This document shows, piece after piece, positions 23,701 through 36,147 of a DNA stretch of 64,000 nucleotides; position 1 is the stretch's first letter; every line of letters starts with the position of its first letter. Origin of the DNA: Tigriopus japonicus (Eukaryota; Arthropoda; Copepoda; Harpacticoida; Harpacticidae); contig CM021320.1 in assembly GCA_010645155.1 (NCBI GenBank), positions 2,366,175 through 2,430,174 of the forward strand. Direction: 5' to 3'. A program made the position numbers and the translations under genes. The notes under the pieces were generated by a model. It made no database searches and was not told the origin of the DNA. It saw nothing but the letters and a program-made list of their open reading frames with translations.

Positions 23701-26097
23701 GCAAAATTAGCAACAACACCATATGGGCTTCTTTACTAAAGCAACCAACTAATGTTTGCGTGGGAAACTGGTGGTTGGAAAGGTCGTTGAAATTAATAGA
23801 CACTCGCTTCTAACGTCGGAAATATGAGAAAACGTTGGAGCAGACGGCACATTTTATTCCCGCTTTGCGTGCGACTAATGTTATTTCTGGGTTACGAATG
23901 TGAGGAAACGAACTCGTATTGATCCCAAGCTCTATTGATGCCAATCATTGAGGACGCCCGAGATTCATCTCAACCATGAATGTCTCTCATCCACATCCAT
24001 ATCTCGTGCAAAGGACACACATCTTGAATGAACTGATGTAGATCCATAAGACTTGGGAACGAGTCGACAGGCCTCTTTCAAAAAATTAGCTCAGCTTGAA
24101 TAATCGGTGCCCTCGTGTCAAGATCAGGTCGGATTTAATTTCCGGTGACAAAGTTTCTTACTATTCGAAAATCACGTTGACCTTGTCTCACATCGAGATT
24201 CCACATACAAGTACAAGTGTTCGAAGATGGAGGAAAAACTCCTAATAATGACGAAACCTCAATTTCAAATCCGATCGAATGAACAAATTGTTCAGGCTCC
24301 TCCATGGTCAACTCAGTCGTTTATCAATTTCCTTGGATTTCTTAACCTCGTGATCTGACCAAAAGATAGGACGGAAATATTTGTCCGGTAGGTCCAAAAG
24401 AAAAGAAAAGACCCTGAGCAAGTTCAATTTCGTATGGGAAACGTAAATAATAATAATAATGAAACGACCGCCTTGAATGAATACTGCGCTTCTCTGTCCA
24501 ACCACGTATTTGCTTTAGGCCTCCTGGTTGAATGAATGCAAATTAGAAACGACCCAGCGCTGGCTGAACATGACTTTCCTCACTCGTTGCAATGGTTAGC
24601 GGAAGAAGCTCAAATACCGACCAGATCAATGAGGTTTGAACTTGAGGTCGAGAGGACCAGAGAAATGGCATCTTCGGAATGCTGATGTCGATCTCCTCAT
24701 CGCAAACTGAGTGGGGATCTTTTGGATACTCTCAACATTTTTGAAATGTTTCTCTGGCAGGTTTTCCCTTGAAAACGAGTTCACTCGAGTCAAACGCAAA
24801 TTCTCATGAAGCACGCAACGATGGTGCCGCAGCCAAGTCACGTTCCCTGGCCACTTAACTACCAAGATCATCCTCCCCATTGTCTTGGCCTCATTGACAA
24901 ATCCTGCTTTAATTTGTCGCAGTCTTTGTGATCGCACCTATATTGTCCGGATTTCAATTGGAAGTCGTGAAGGCTTATTTTATGGCATGTACTTGTACGC
25001 CATGTACAGTATACGAACGGATGGAGAGTGCACATACATACGTAACTCTGAGGCTTGTTTATTCATAAAGAAGAATGATTATCTAACGTCCATGAACACG
25101 GCCAAGGACCACCAACCGAGAACGAGATCATTTTTTGTCCCTTGTCAGTCGTAATTTCATGGATTGGAAAATCTGGCTTGCACAAAGTCGTGGCTCAGCT
25201 CACCCATTCAAGTGGGGCTTTGAAGAGTGCAGAGATTTTTCATTGACTGTGAATAACACAGAGAATTGGCATTTGAAGGCCCTCTCTAATGATCCTTAGC
25301 TCACAGTTCAGCTCATATCCTTGGGCCAAGGCTTAACGTGATAGGTTTTGCTCCGTATTTTGAGAGCCGGCAATTTGAGCTTGTCTATGTTGGTAAAAGT
25401 GGATTGAGAAAAATTGGCATCATTTCTTCAAAGAGCCGACCAAAAAGATCTGTTCTCTGAAAAGGAGACCTCTAGAAAACAAGCTTGGCAGCGAGCAGAA
25501 TTGCGAAAACGTGGCCCTCCTAAATGGATGATCGATGTTTGGAAACAATGGACTCTTTGGTTTTGACACCAAAGGACACTTGCCTCCATATCTCGCTCGG
25601 ATCTCGTTTCTCCACCATCAGGTCAGACGTGTTTAACCTAGAGAATCCAGAGATCCCCGATATCCAGCTCAGGAATCTCAGTCAAGGTTAGCTTCATCTT
25701 AGGGTTCAAATCATGAGGGGGATCCTTTCTACAATAACGTTATCTAGATCAGCCCATTGGGTTCGATCTTGCGGTTGGTCGGCGTCGGCGAGGCTGCTGG
25801 CTCCCAGCGGGAAATCGTCTTTGCCATTCACGGGGGAATTTCTCGAGACAAAAGTTGGACGCTAATTTCTATAGAGAGAATGGCACCTCCGGTGAGTGTT
25901 CGCTCGGGGTATTCGAATCGACCCCGCTGCACTGTTCATGTTGTACTTAGGCATTGTTCAATTCCAAGGCATGGCGACCTTTTATGTTTCACATGTTGAG
26001 ATTTCTGAATGACAGAAGAAAAGAGGAACAAGGAAAGTCCTTTCACTCTCAGGATTAAGTCCGCTTCCCGTACCGAATTACAAACTATCTTTTCGTT

Positions 26098-26146
26098 GAA
26101 GAAGAAGAAGAAGAAGAAGAAGAAGAAGAAGAAGAAGAAGAAGAAG
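26098..26146. repeat. (GAA)n microsatellite
   Basis: About sixteen uninterrupted GAA units, roughly 49 bp. The opposite strand would encode poly-Leu or poly-Phe, and such frames should be ignored. Confidence 0.95.
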
Positions 26147-27683
26147 ACCTTTTCTTTCCTTCGTTCGTAAGGTCCCTTCTGTTGAAAAGGAGGGAAGGCT
26201 AGAAGTGGCAGGCCTACAACACACCAAGTTAATTTCCGATTTGAAAGAACCCGTCACTTTGTGAATGAAATGACAGAGTCGGATTTCCCGAGAAGGGATT
26301 CTTCTTCCCTCTCCAACTAGGAAAATGGATGAAGTAACGAACAAAACTCCGAGTTCACTCACTACCTACGAAGCTCTTTGTACTACCCCCAGTCATCCAG
26401 TCAGAAATTGGTTATCCGTGAGATCTCGTGTAGCGAGAAATCAAGACGAAGTGGAATGATTTGACTCACTTTGAGCAATTGATGATAATCCCTGCATGAT
26501 ACTCATACAAAAACACTTTTCTCATCTACTTCCAATACAAAATGGCACCGTGCCAGATGAGGCCTAGCCTAGCACTGAGGCTGATTTGTACCATTTGTAC
26601 CCCAGGATGGTCGTCGTTGTCGTCGTCATCATCCTATTTCACTTCCAGTTCTCCCACTGAGATGAACGACATTACGGTGCGTTCGAAAGAGATGGCCAAA
26701 CCACGAGAACAAATATTTGGTTCGCTCTTTCTTTCAATTATCCTGATCATTAACTTGCGTTCAATTCAATTTCTCTAAAGCCACATAGTTTTGCTTGAAT
26801 CGGTGCAGATTTCTTGATAGCCAACCAAACTATTTGAAATGTGTCCTGTGGGTTTTCATGGAACTGTGGTTTTGCGGATGAATGGTTTTCTACCGGTTAA
26901 AGCGAGTTTTTACAATACGCTTCCAAATGAGCATGACCATTGCCAACAAATACACAATCCTTCACCGAAACATGAATGCTTCTCGCGTTAAACATTGTTC
27001 TCAACAACCGAACTTGATATTAGAACCATTGTTGTGTGCTGCTCTTGACAGCTATAGAACCATGGTTCTTGGGAGCATCACAATCATGGTGGTACCATCA
27101 TTTTTCATGGAATTCATCGCCAACTTGTTATCCTTGTTTCTCCTACGGCTACAGAATAAAAACCGTCAAAGATGGTCTAGTTTGCTCTTCTGGTTCAACA
27201 GTTTCACTTTTAATAGAAGCAATTTAGTTCCCGTTTTGAATTCTGAGGGCTAATAGATGTTTGCTGCAAGTGTGTACGCGGGCAGATGAACTACCAAGTA
27301 ACAGAGAAGGAACAGATGGACGAAGATCAATGATCCACTGTTTCTCGAGCAAGTCCGAAGTGGACAGCGGAAAAGAAACAGAGCCTGTCTTCTCGTGGGT
27401 TCAAAATGTATAATCGAATCAGCCAATCTTGGGAAAATATCTGTTGCCCTTCCAGAGAAATGACTCCCCAGTGTGTTTGTGTTTGAGTAAAATCGATCTT
27501 TCATCTCGATTTCCTTATGCTTCTTCTTTTCACCAAATTTGATCTCTGTCATATTTTGTTCTCTCTCTCTTTCTCTAGGTTAGTGAAGCTCCATGGGCCC
27601 TGTTCGTTGGTATGTTGTTTGATGGAGTGTAATTATCGGATCGAAATCCGCATTTGAAAGATATCCACATACAAAGAATCATC

Positions 27684-30600
27684 ATGACCACCCCCAGCGA
27701 TCCCAAACTGGGTCATGGAGACGTGCTCACTCGATTGGACAGTCTGCTTCAGCAAGCAGCTCAGAATAACGACGATCCCGATGTCTCAATGGTGACAAAA
27801 CCCTCTTCCGACATCACACCCTCGTTGTTAAAGGTGTCTCATGTTAAGGGAATCTTGCGGAAACCTAATGGGAAACCCAAGAAACAGTCCCCTAAATCTC
27901 GACGAAGAATCCGGTTTCCTGAAAAGGGCGAGGATCTGAACGAGGTCATTGGTTACGGTGGTGTGGAAGAGCTTTATTCCGAGGACGAGGATGATGGGAG
28001 TTTTTCCACGGCATCTTCGTCGCCGAACAACAAATTTGGATCGAGTGAAGCCGAAGAATTGACACTCGAGGAGAAGAACTTTCTCAACCTAACCAAGAAG
28101 AACACGAATTTTAATTCCAGGGCGGAGAACCTTTGTGATGAAGGCACAGCCGTACGTTTGGGGGCTGAGAAGAAATCCAATCCTCCTTTAATTACCGTGA
28201 GACCTTTTGTCCAAGAACACACCCCAGGTCGTGTGAACAAAGTGTCACCCATGATCAACGGCCAGGTGGTGAAGACCACCAAGTTCTCTTCTCCGGAGCC
28301 CAAGACAACCACAGAAACCAGTCTTCCTTCTCATCAGTCTGTGATGCCAACCCAAATTGTGGAAGAAAAAAGAGTAGTTGAAAAAGATAAGGCTAATGAT
28401 GAGGGTTTGCAAGTAGATTCAAGAAAATCAGAGAAAGTGGGTTGCAACCAAACAAACGCTGGTAGTGATGCAACTACTGGTCGGAAAGGCAGCTCAGAAG
28501 CTGAAATCAAGCAAAGTGAAGGAGGTGCGGGCGATGCTCAAAATCATCAGGCAGAACAACCTCTTGACAAAAATCTCAAAGTTGGCCGAGTAGGAAAAGC
28601 TAGTCTAGCGGCGGCTAGGCTCTCATTTTTGCATGCTACAATCTTGGACCAAGAAGATGAAGAAAAAGAGCAGAAAAAGTCGAGAACTAATGAGGAAATA
28701 ACCCCTTCTGTCATCTCCCCGGGTGAAGGCAAAAAACAAATGACACTTGGTTTGAGCACTCCTGCTGAGGATGCAAAAATCTCTGAGCAGCCATCACTTC
28801 CTGAAGTGGAGCCTGGTGTTCATTCTAAAACCCCATCAACTCATCAAAGTGAGCATTCCCAATCTTGCTCTTCTTCATTATCGTCTAATGAACCAGAGGT
28901 TTCACCTGCCAGTGGCAAAGCAATCAAACTAACTCGACGGAGTCCATCCGTGTCCACCCCTCGTGCTGCGTCGATCCTGAAAGGCACACCAAGGCCGACC
29001 ATCATCAAGAAGGAGAAACCCAAGATCCCCGAGAAGCCCAAGACTCTCATTAAGAAGATTTCAGCTCCACCTCCGATTAAAAGCCAAGCTCCTTTGCCCC
29101 CTGTGGTGCCTGGAGATTCACCCAGGATCAGAGCCTCGGTCATCGACGATCAAGCAAAAAAGGCCAGTCCAATTGCTGCTCCTAGAACGGCTTCATTCCG
29201 TAAGGCCAAAGAGGCTGCTCCAGGGTATGCCAACGTCAAGGCCCACATCGAGAGGAAGCACAGTATATGTGAGGCTAATAACTGTATCACAGAAATGATT
29301 GTAGAAGATGACACCAAAATTGAAGTGCCACTGAACCCTCATGGGGCTGCCCTTGCTTCGGCTAAGGTGCAAAGTAGTTCCTCAAGTCCTACCATAATGA
29401 ATCGAAATGTGAACAATTTTTCTAACGCCGCCTTCTACAGTAGCCAGGCTGATGCTCAAAATGAGGTGATCTTTGAAGTGAGCGCTTCAAGAACATTGGA
29501 TGATCATGATCACGAAGAGGATGAGGATGATTATGGGAGCAGTGTCAGAGGCTCCCAGCATGCCGAGCCGGATCTTAATGAAGAAGGAAGTTCAAGTAAA
29601 TCGATCCCGCCTACAGTACCATCATCATCTTTTTCTTCTTCATCATCATATACGTCTACTACTCCCTCGTTGGCTTCAGCTGGTTCAGAGATGCAAGTCA
29701 GGAAGGAGCAGCAAACCCAAAGGACTAAAGAGGTACTTGAGGAAATTCGTAAATCACTCGACTCCAAAAAAGCACCTTCAGGATTGCAGGAAGATCTCGA
29801 GTCTCATCGTGATGGTTCAATAAAAAAATCGGATCGCGACGGCAACAATGACACTAATAGCCCAAGCCCTTCGCAGGAAAAAAGCCAATCCACGAAACCG
29901 AATGTCACCGTCAAGGACGAGTCTGTTGTTCAACCTGAGGATAACAATCCGAACCCGGAGCCACAAACTGAGCTGTCACATGGTCAGTGTGCGGAAAAGA
30001 TCACGATTCAGGGCTCTCGTTCTGATAATTTTGATGAACATGCCTCGGAAGCGAATGATGGCCCCACGTCTTTTGCCGAGAAGAGGGCAGCGTTAGCCAA
30101 GACATTAGAATTTAATCGCGTTGAAAGCCATATTCATCGTCCGAGCACGAAACGCCAAGCTCCACAACCCCCTCCAAGCGCACCACCAACGACGACAATG
30201 ACAAAAACAACGCCAGTTCTTGACAATTCGAGTGCCAAGAGCCATGTGATTGACTCAGAGGAGACCACTTCGAAAACTTCAAGTCATTCTGAACAATCCA
30301 ACGAAAACATGCCGAAAGACACATCGATTCTGGGAGAAACCACACCATCCGACAACTACTCCCATGATGAAACGCAACAACTCTCCTCCTTCCAAAGTGG
30401 TGGTGGTGCTGGTAGTGGTGTTGAGGAAAAAGAACCTCAACAACATCTCCAACAACGAACCGAAGAAGACGTCAGAGGCTCCAGCAGCAACTTGAACAGT
30501 TCGGATGTTTCTACTTCATCGAGTCCAAGCAACACCTCCAACCCACATGACTTGGTGATGGTCAGTAACGACGGCAGCTCCAAACCAGTGAAAAGTGCTC

Positions 30601-33600
30601 TGAGAGCTCCAAATCAGTCTCTAGATAGAAATCGTGTCGTTCAGTTCAGTCCAGATACCATGGACGCCCCAACGACACCCACACATCACGAGATTCATGG
30701 TAATCGGACACCAATGGGACCCAGCCGCATCTCCGCCATTCCCTATGCCCGTTGGATGGGAGCAGGACTTGGAGGTCGAAGCAACTCCAGTGTCAACCAC
30801 ATCAGTAGCAGTTTCATGCCCGGGGGAGCTCAACACCATCTCATGCTCCACAAACCACCACCAATGCTTTCTCCACATCATAGTATGCTGGCCAAGCAAT
30901 CTTCAGTAGTGATTGAGAGCTCGTTCACTGGACAGCCGATTCAAATGATGACTAGGTCCTCCTTGAAACGGTCTCCACACAATCTTCCGGCTCAATCTCA
31001 GCAACACCAGAAAAATCAACAGCAACACTTGCTTCAACAACATCATAATGGCCACCAACCCCCACAGCCACAACCATCCCAACCCCAGCAACCCCATTAT
31101 CCTCCTCCAGTGATGATGCTGACTTCTGGACCAGGACGCGATGACGAAGTGCGACGGTGGACCGAGAAGAAGAAACGTTCCAAATCTGTTCCAAGAGGTT
31201 CCGAGATCGATGAGCTAATGGGCAGTAGCAAAACTAAGCCCAAAACCCGTCTTTTTATGGTGGGCTCGTCTTCACCTCCCGCTATTCGACGGCAATCTCG
31301 CGTTGAACTCTACGAAGCGGATCGTCGAATGCAAAAGAAGAACAAATTCTCATTTACCAAGCTTCTCAAACAGTTCAAAAACGTCAACCAGGTTGAAGAG
31401 AGTCCTGCGCAACAATTCATGGACGAGGAGCATGGCAGGGAGATTATCGAGCGTGAAATGAACAAACTCAAACCAACCATCATCCACCCCATCGACTTTC
31501 AGAACGGATCACCTGTTGAGGTGGTTCCTATTAGGCCCAATCCAGGACATGTGTTTGAAAAACATAAGGGCGCCGGTGTTCGCAAAGGAACTTCAGCTGT
31601 CAAATCCTCCATGGGTGCAGTGAAAACCAAGGTCGAGTACACAGACTCCAAGGATTCTGGCCATGAGACATCTTCCAACCATACGGACAATTCTGATCCA
31701 GATTCATCCTCAGAATTCCAACACAGTCGCACGCCCAGTTCTGTGGACGAGTCTGAAGAGCCCACTAGTCCCGCATCCCCTGCTGAGGAGGTAAATGATT
31801 TCTTTTAAGACCTCTAATTACTAGTCCATTAACTTAGTGTGTATTGTCATTGGTATTCATTCTATTGCACCAATGTTGAGCTTTGAGGTGTAGATGAAGT
31901 GCAATCAATCGTTTTGATTTTCTGAATGCAAGGTTAGGCAAGTGGATGACTAAATAAAAGGAAGACGAAGAGGAGGAAGGTTTCATCATCCCTCGCCCTA
32001 ACTAACCCTGACTTCTTTTCCGTTCACACATGGCATTTGTCCAACACGAATGAAGTCTTGATTACCTTTTTTTATTTGCTCTGTATTGGAGGCTAGCCAG
32101 TTACCAGAATGGCATGGCGTTGAATGTATGTACCAATACTCCACTTGCGACGAAATCCATTCGAAAGGATGTTTGATTTTCGTTTCGTACCTTGCTTGGA
32201 ATCACCCACTCACCTCAAACCGTGCGCTTTATGCGTCACTATTTGAGATGATTGAGAAAGAAGTCACCTTGTCCCAGATTTTCTCGTTACTTTGACGACG
32301 ACGCATAAGATAACATCGTCTTCTTCGTCGTGATCTTTAATTGAAAAGTGGATGACTGCGATGCAAATATTCAACAGATGTTCTTTTCATGAGAAACAAT
32401 AAGTTGGAGACAAAAAGAGGACGATGATCTGAGGCGAATGTGCTTCTGGTTGGGGGAAAAGTGGCTCTACCATTTACAATTTGGGCGTATTAAGCCCCCC
32501 AAATGTTTGCACGTATTTTCATGAGATTGGAGGAGAAAATTCCTTTTGTTGCCTCGAAGATACCATTCGTTAAATAGGATTTCTTTCTCCAGGATGACTC
32601 TGTTGTCGTGAATGGCCGTCGAAATTCCTCTTCATCGTCTTTAAATGGAAAGAACAATCTCGTAGGGAATCCAACCTCACCTGAGGCCCACCTGAGCACT
32701 TCCACTTTGGAAAAGGCTCTTCTCAATGCTGCCCAACTCAATGGTAAGTGAATATGGAATCTTTGAATTGGATCAAGTACGTAAAAAAACGGAGAGAAGG
32801 GAGCGATAACTAATGCTCCCAGTGATCCCGTTATAATTGAATTTAAGCCTTCTAGTCTGCCAACACTAGGTTAATGATTTTCAAATGATTGACTGATTGC
32901 TTGGTTTCCGTAGGTCGACCAAAACCTCTGCCTCCCCCTCGAGTGCATTCATTAGAGAATTCTTCAGCCAGTGGAGGCTTATCCTCGGCTTCGTCCTCCA
33001 CTTCGTCGCAAGATTATGCCACACCCCAAATCATGCGCAATGGTGTGCCTCTGGGAAACGAAAGTGGTAGCAACCATTATGCATCTAGTCCTGTTATTGT
33101 CACGTCCTTGGCATCCATCCAGCAGCCACCAATTGGTTATGTCCAAGCGGGAAAGATGAGCCTCGGAGGATCCTTGAATGTGCCAGCCTTGAATTCCTCC
33201 AATTTACGTGAGTGAATAGGTGTTTTTTAAGACACAACCATTGCACACATGTTGCACACGTCCTAACGATTGAGTTTCTAAAAGTGGACAGAATTGAAGA
33301 GATAAGCTCAGGTTACGTGTACATTGTGAAACGTGACCAAGCATCCTTGACTTTTTTGGGATGGACATTGAGTGAGTCAGATAGCTTGTCCATCATTCAA
33401 TCCGTCTTTTCTTTTTCATTCGTTCTTTCGTTCGTTCACCCACTACCAACTCCTCCCAACCAAAACTAAACAAGTTTGTTTTCTGACAATTGAGAAATTT
33501 CTCCGGTTTTATCCCTTTAGGATCGAGTGAGGCTCGTCGAGCCCCATTGGACTCCACCAAAGAAGAGGGCGAGAATATAGACAGAGACGAGATACACGCC

Positions 33601-36002
33601 TCATCATCATCATCAACAACAACAACAACAACATCATTCTTGTCGTCCACCAGCCCTCTTAACCCCTCTCACTTGATCCAAGCGACCAACTGTGACGAGG
33701 TGAGAAGAAAGATCCCTTTGAATTTTCCCTTAACCTCAACGATATAAATCGCAATGAGGTTTAGACCTAGATTTATTTCTAGCGATGAAAATTTTTTTCC
33801 AGAAAAATGTCGGTTCTGGTCCGATCCTTGGAGAACATCCTCTGAGCAATCATTCCGGATCGATGTGTGGCAAAGGAAATCTCGGAAATATTTCGGGCCG
33901 CCTGAGGAAATCCATTTCTTCCTCATCGTCTGCTTCTTCGTCGTCGTCGTCGTCTTCATCATCGTCATCATCGTCCACGGTGTCTTCGTCGGCATCGAGA
34001 AGTTTTTCTTCTTACTCACAAGACAGCAATTACGAGAGCACTGTCGTTTCCGCTAATCTTCAAGTTCTGACTCAAATTCTTCAAGAGGTGAGTTCCAATG
34101 TTCATCGTTGTGTTGTGCATGCACTCACTGATACTGTTATCCTACTCTGGCCAAGTTCTATGCGCAGTCAGTCGAACGTGTTGTTGGCAATTTTTGCCCG
34201 CTCTTGATACATGTTATGTTCATCTTGGCTATAGAATACCAGCTTAGATACTGAACGAACTCCTACCTGTGCCTACTACGCTGATGCTGAGCAAGAGATA
34301 CATGGAAGTTGTAATTAGATATTGAGCGCCGCTGACGTCTTGGCTTTTCTCGAAGTTAGGAAACGAAGGAACGAAAGAAATGAGAGAGAGAGAACTGTCA
34401 CTCCCCTCTTGATCAAGTTCATTCACAAAGTAAGAGAAGGGAGTTTGATCGAGCGACGATGGCTTGCTTTTCTTTGTGAAATTTAACTCCAACCAGGGGA
34501 AATGCAATTCGTGTAATGAGGTAAATCTCAAGACCTCCTGCCTTCTAAAATCAGCCAAGCATGCAAAATTGGTATTGTGATATGTTGTTGCGATAGTTTC
34601 GCTTGGTTGTTCCAAGGATCCTGCACGACATTGATGTTGTTAGCTTGTATGTACGAAGCACTTAATTAATTCCGTTGATTATGAAGTTGTGCTATCTTTC
34701 TTGTAAAACTGGAAAAATATCTTTCCAATCAGCTAAAGAAAGGTTTTGATTGAACTCATTCTGATTTTACGTATTATCTTTTTTACAGGTGGAAAAGTCA
34801 TGCCTGACTAGAGAAACCCTATTGAATATTCATGTCCCAGGACAGATTCAGGATTTTGAGTTTTCCGAGAACGAGAATCTTTTGTCGGAGACTCAAGATT
34901 TCAAGTTCATTCCCTGCCAGAGAAAATCAGACAGTCTCCCAGTCACCTTGGCCATCTCCAAGATTCCAGGAGACCAAATCCTGGCACTCAATTGCAACAA
35001 AAAGCCACTCACGCAATTCCAGACCACGATCAACGACGACCCAATCAGTGCCAAAACCAATGGCGACGCGGTCGACCGGATAGGTAAGACATCCGAGATT
35101 GAGTCAGACACCGACTTCTGCACTGTTACAATTGATTGGTTCTGCTCCAGAGACGGAAATAATCGGAGTCATGAAGTGATAATAAATATGGTTCTTCCAA
35201 CCAACTAAACGCCAATCATGAGTTTGTAATGATAATATATCAATCCAACTCTCCATGATATTTCGTTGCAGTCCTGGTGTTTGATGGTTTCCCACCTTCG
35301 GCGTCTTGTCAGGCGATTAGAAATGATGACGATTTTGTGGATAGCATCACTCCCGATGCCAGAGACGTCTGTCACATCGTGCTTCAAATGACAGATTTCT
35401 TGGATTTGGACCACGATCTCGTGAATTCCATTCTAATTAAAGGTGGCCCAGACTTGGCGGACGCAAATTTCCATCGCGTTCTTATGATTGATGTCCTGAA
35501 AGACTCCAGCTCGTCTCATCCAACTCCTTCCAAGAGCAGCCCTTCGCCCAAATGGCTCTTGTCCCAACGACTTTTGCAATCGCGTCACCTTTCTCAGGAG
35601 CTTCGTAGTGCCTTGAGGGGCTCATTAGAATCTCAAGCCCAAGATCAACAACAACAACATCATCCTCTCTCTTCCTCGTGCTCTTCAACGACAAGCACGC
35701 CCACTTGCTGGCAAGTCACTCGTGACCTGTTAAATTTCGCACTTTGGGGGCCGATGACCAATGTGCTCTTCGAGTACCTAAATGACGAGCTCGAAGGTTC
35801 GAGTGGTGTCCTGAATGAGGACGACCTCTTGAAATGGCTCAATGTGGAGCGAGCTCAGATGCTTCAGAGCATTTTGCAAACCCAAGGATTGCGCGATGTG
35901 TCGCTACCCATCGATGAGATCATTCGCCTCCGTTATCTGGTGGGAACCACGCACGCAGCGCTTAAAAAGGCATTGGCTTTGCTCAAAAGTCAAATACGTT
36001 AG
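27684..36002 (+). CDS. Very long disordered protein with PP1-docking motifs and a structured C-terminus
   Basis: Seven coding exons: 27684-31790, 32593-32743, 32914-33207, 33521-33699, 33803-34087, 34789-35083 and 35272-36002. All junctions are GT-AG and keep phase, giving 2,013 residues. The start is the ATG at 27684 (the frame opens earlier only from a TTG). The first exon alone encodes 1,369 residues of low-complexity Ser/Pro/Lys/Glu/Gln-rich sequence. Residues 56-59 are GILR and 75-78 RIRF, the SILK-then-RVxF pair used to dock protein phosphatase 1. SILK recurs exactly at 430-433, and a weaker pair, SALR (971-974) and RVVQF (984-988), follows. Proline motifs (RQAPQPPPSAPP; RPKPLPPPR) could bind SH3 domains. 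Exon 5 has a poly-Ser run. The last two exons look folded and helical (LLNFALWGP, DLLKWLNVERAQMLQ, HAALKKALALL) and recall the C-terminal region of PEAK-family pseudokinases. That resemblance is tentative. Confidence 0.75.
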
Positions 36003-36141
36003 TCAGAGCGATACTTCATACTACTAATCCATCAAAATGAAGGATACACCACATCATTCCAATGATCATTCGATTTATTTGTCTTCCTGTGATACGTTAA
36101 TCTCATGTCATTCGTCTTGTTCAGTCTACAATACAATAACG

Positions 36142-36147
36142 AATAAA
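36142..36147 (+). terminator. Poly(A) signal of the long PP1-docking gene
   Basis: AATAAA lies 140 nt after the stop codon at 36002. It is the first such hexamer downstream. Confidence 0.6.

Larger units (their letters stand above)
14500..27570. other. 13-kb stretch with no recognisable gene
   Basis: Frames longer than about 100 codons here have no recognisable domain. Most start at TTG or GTG or overlap simple repeats. The stretch holds AT-rich tracts, a CCAA run (17745-17769), CTCG/CTCA-rich DNA near 18080-18110, several TACGTA palindromes and a GAA run (26098-26146). Untranslated upstream exons and control elements of the long gene starting at 27684 may lie here. A polypyrimidine tract with an AG at 27577-27578 looks like the acceptor of a 5' UTR intron. 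Confidence 0.5.

Noticed and set aside
26882..27253. 123-codon ATG frame with hydrophobic segments upstream of the long gene
   Set aside because: No signal-peptide logic, no homology that I recognise and no clear promoter or poly(A) signal. Probably chance.
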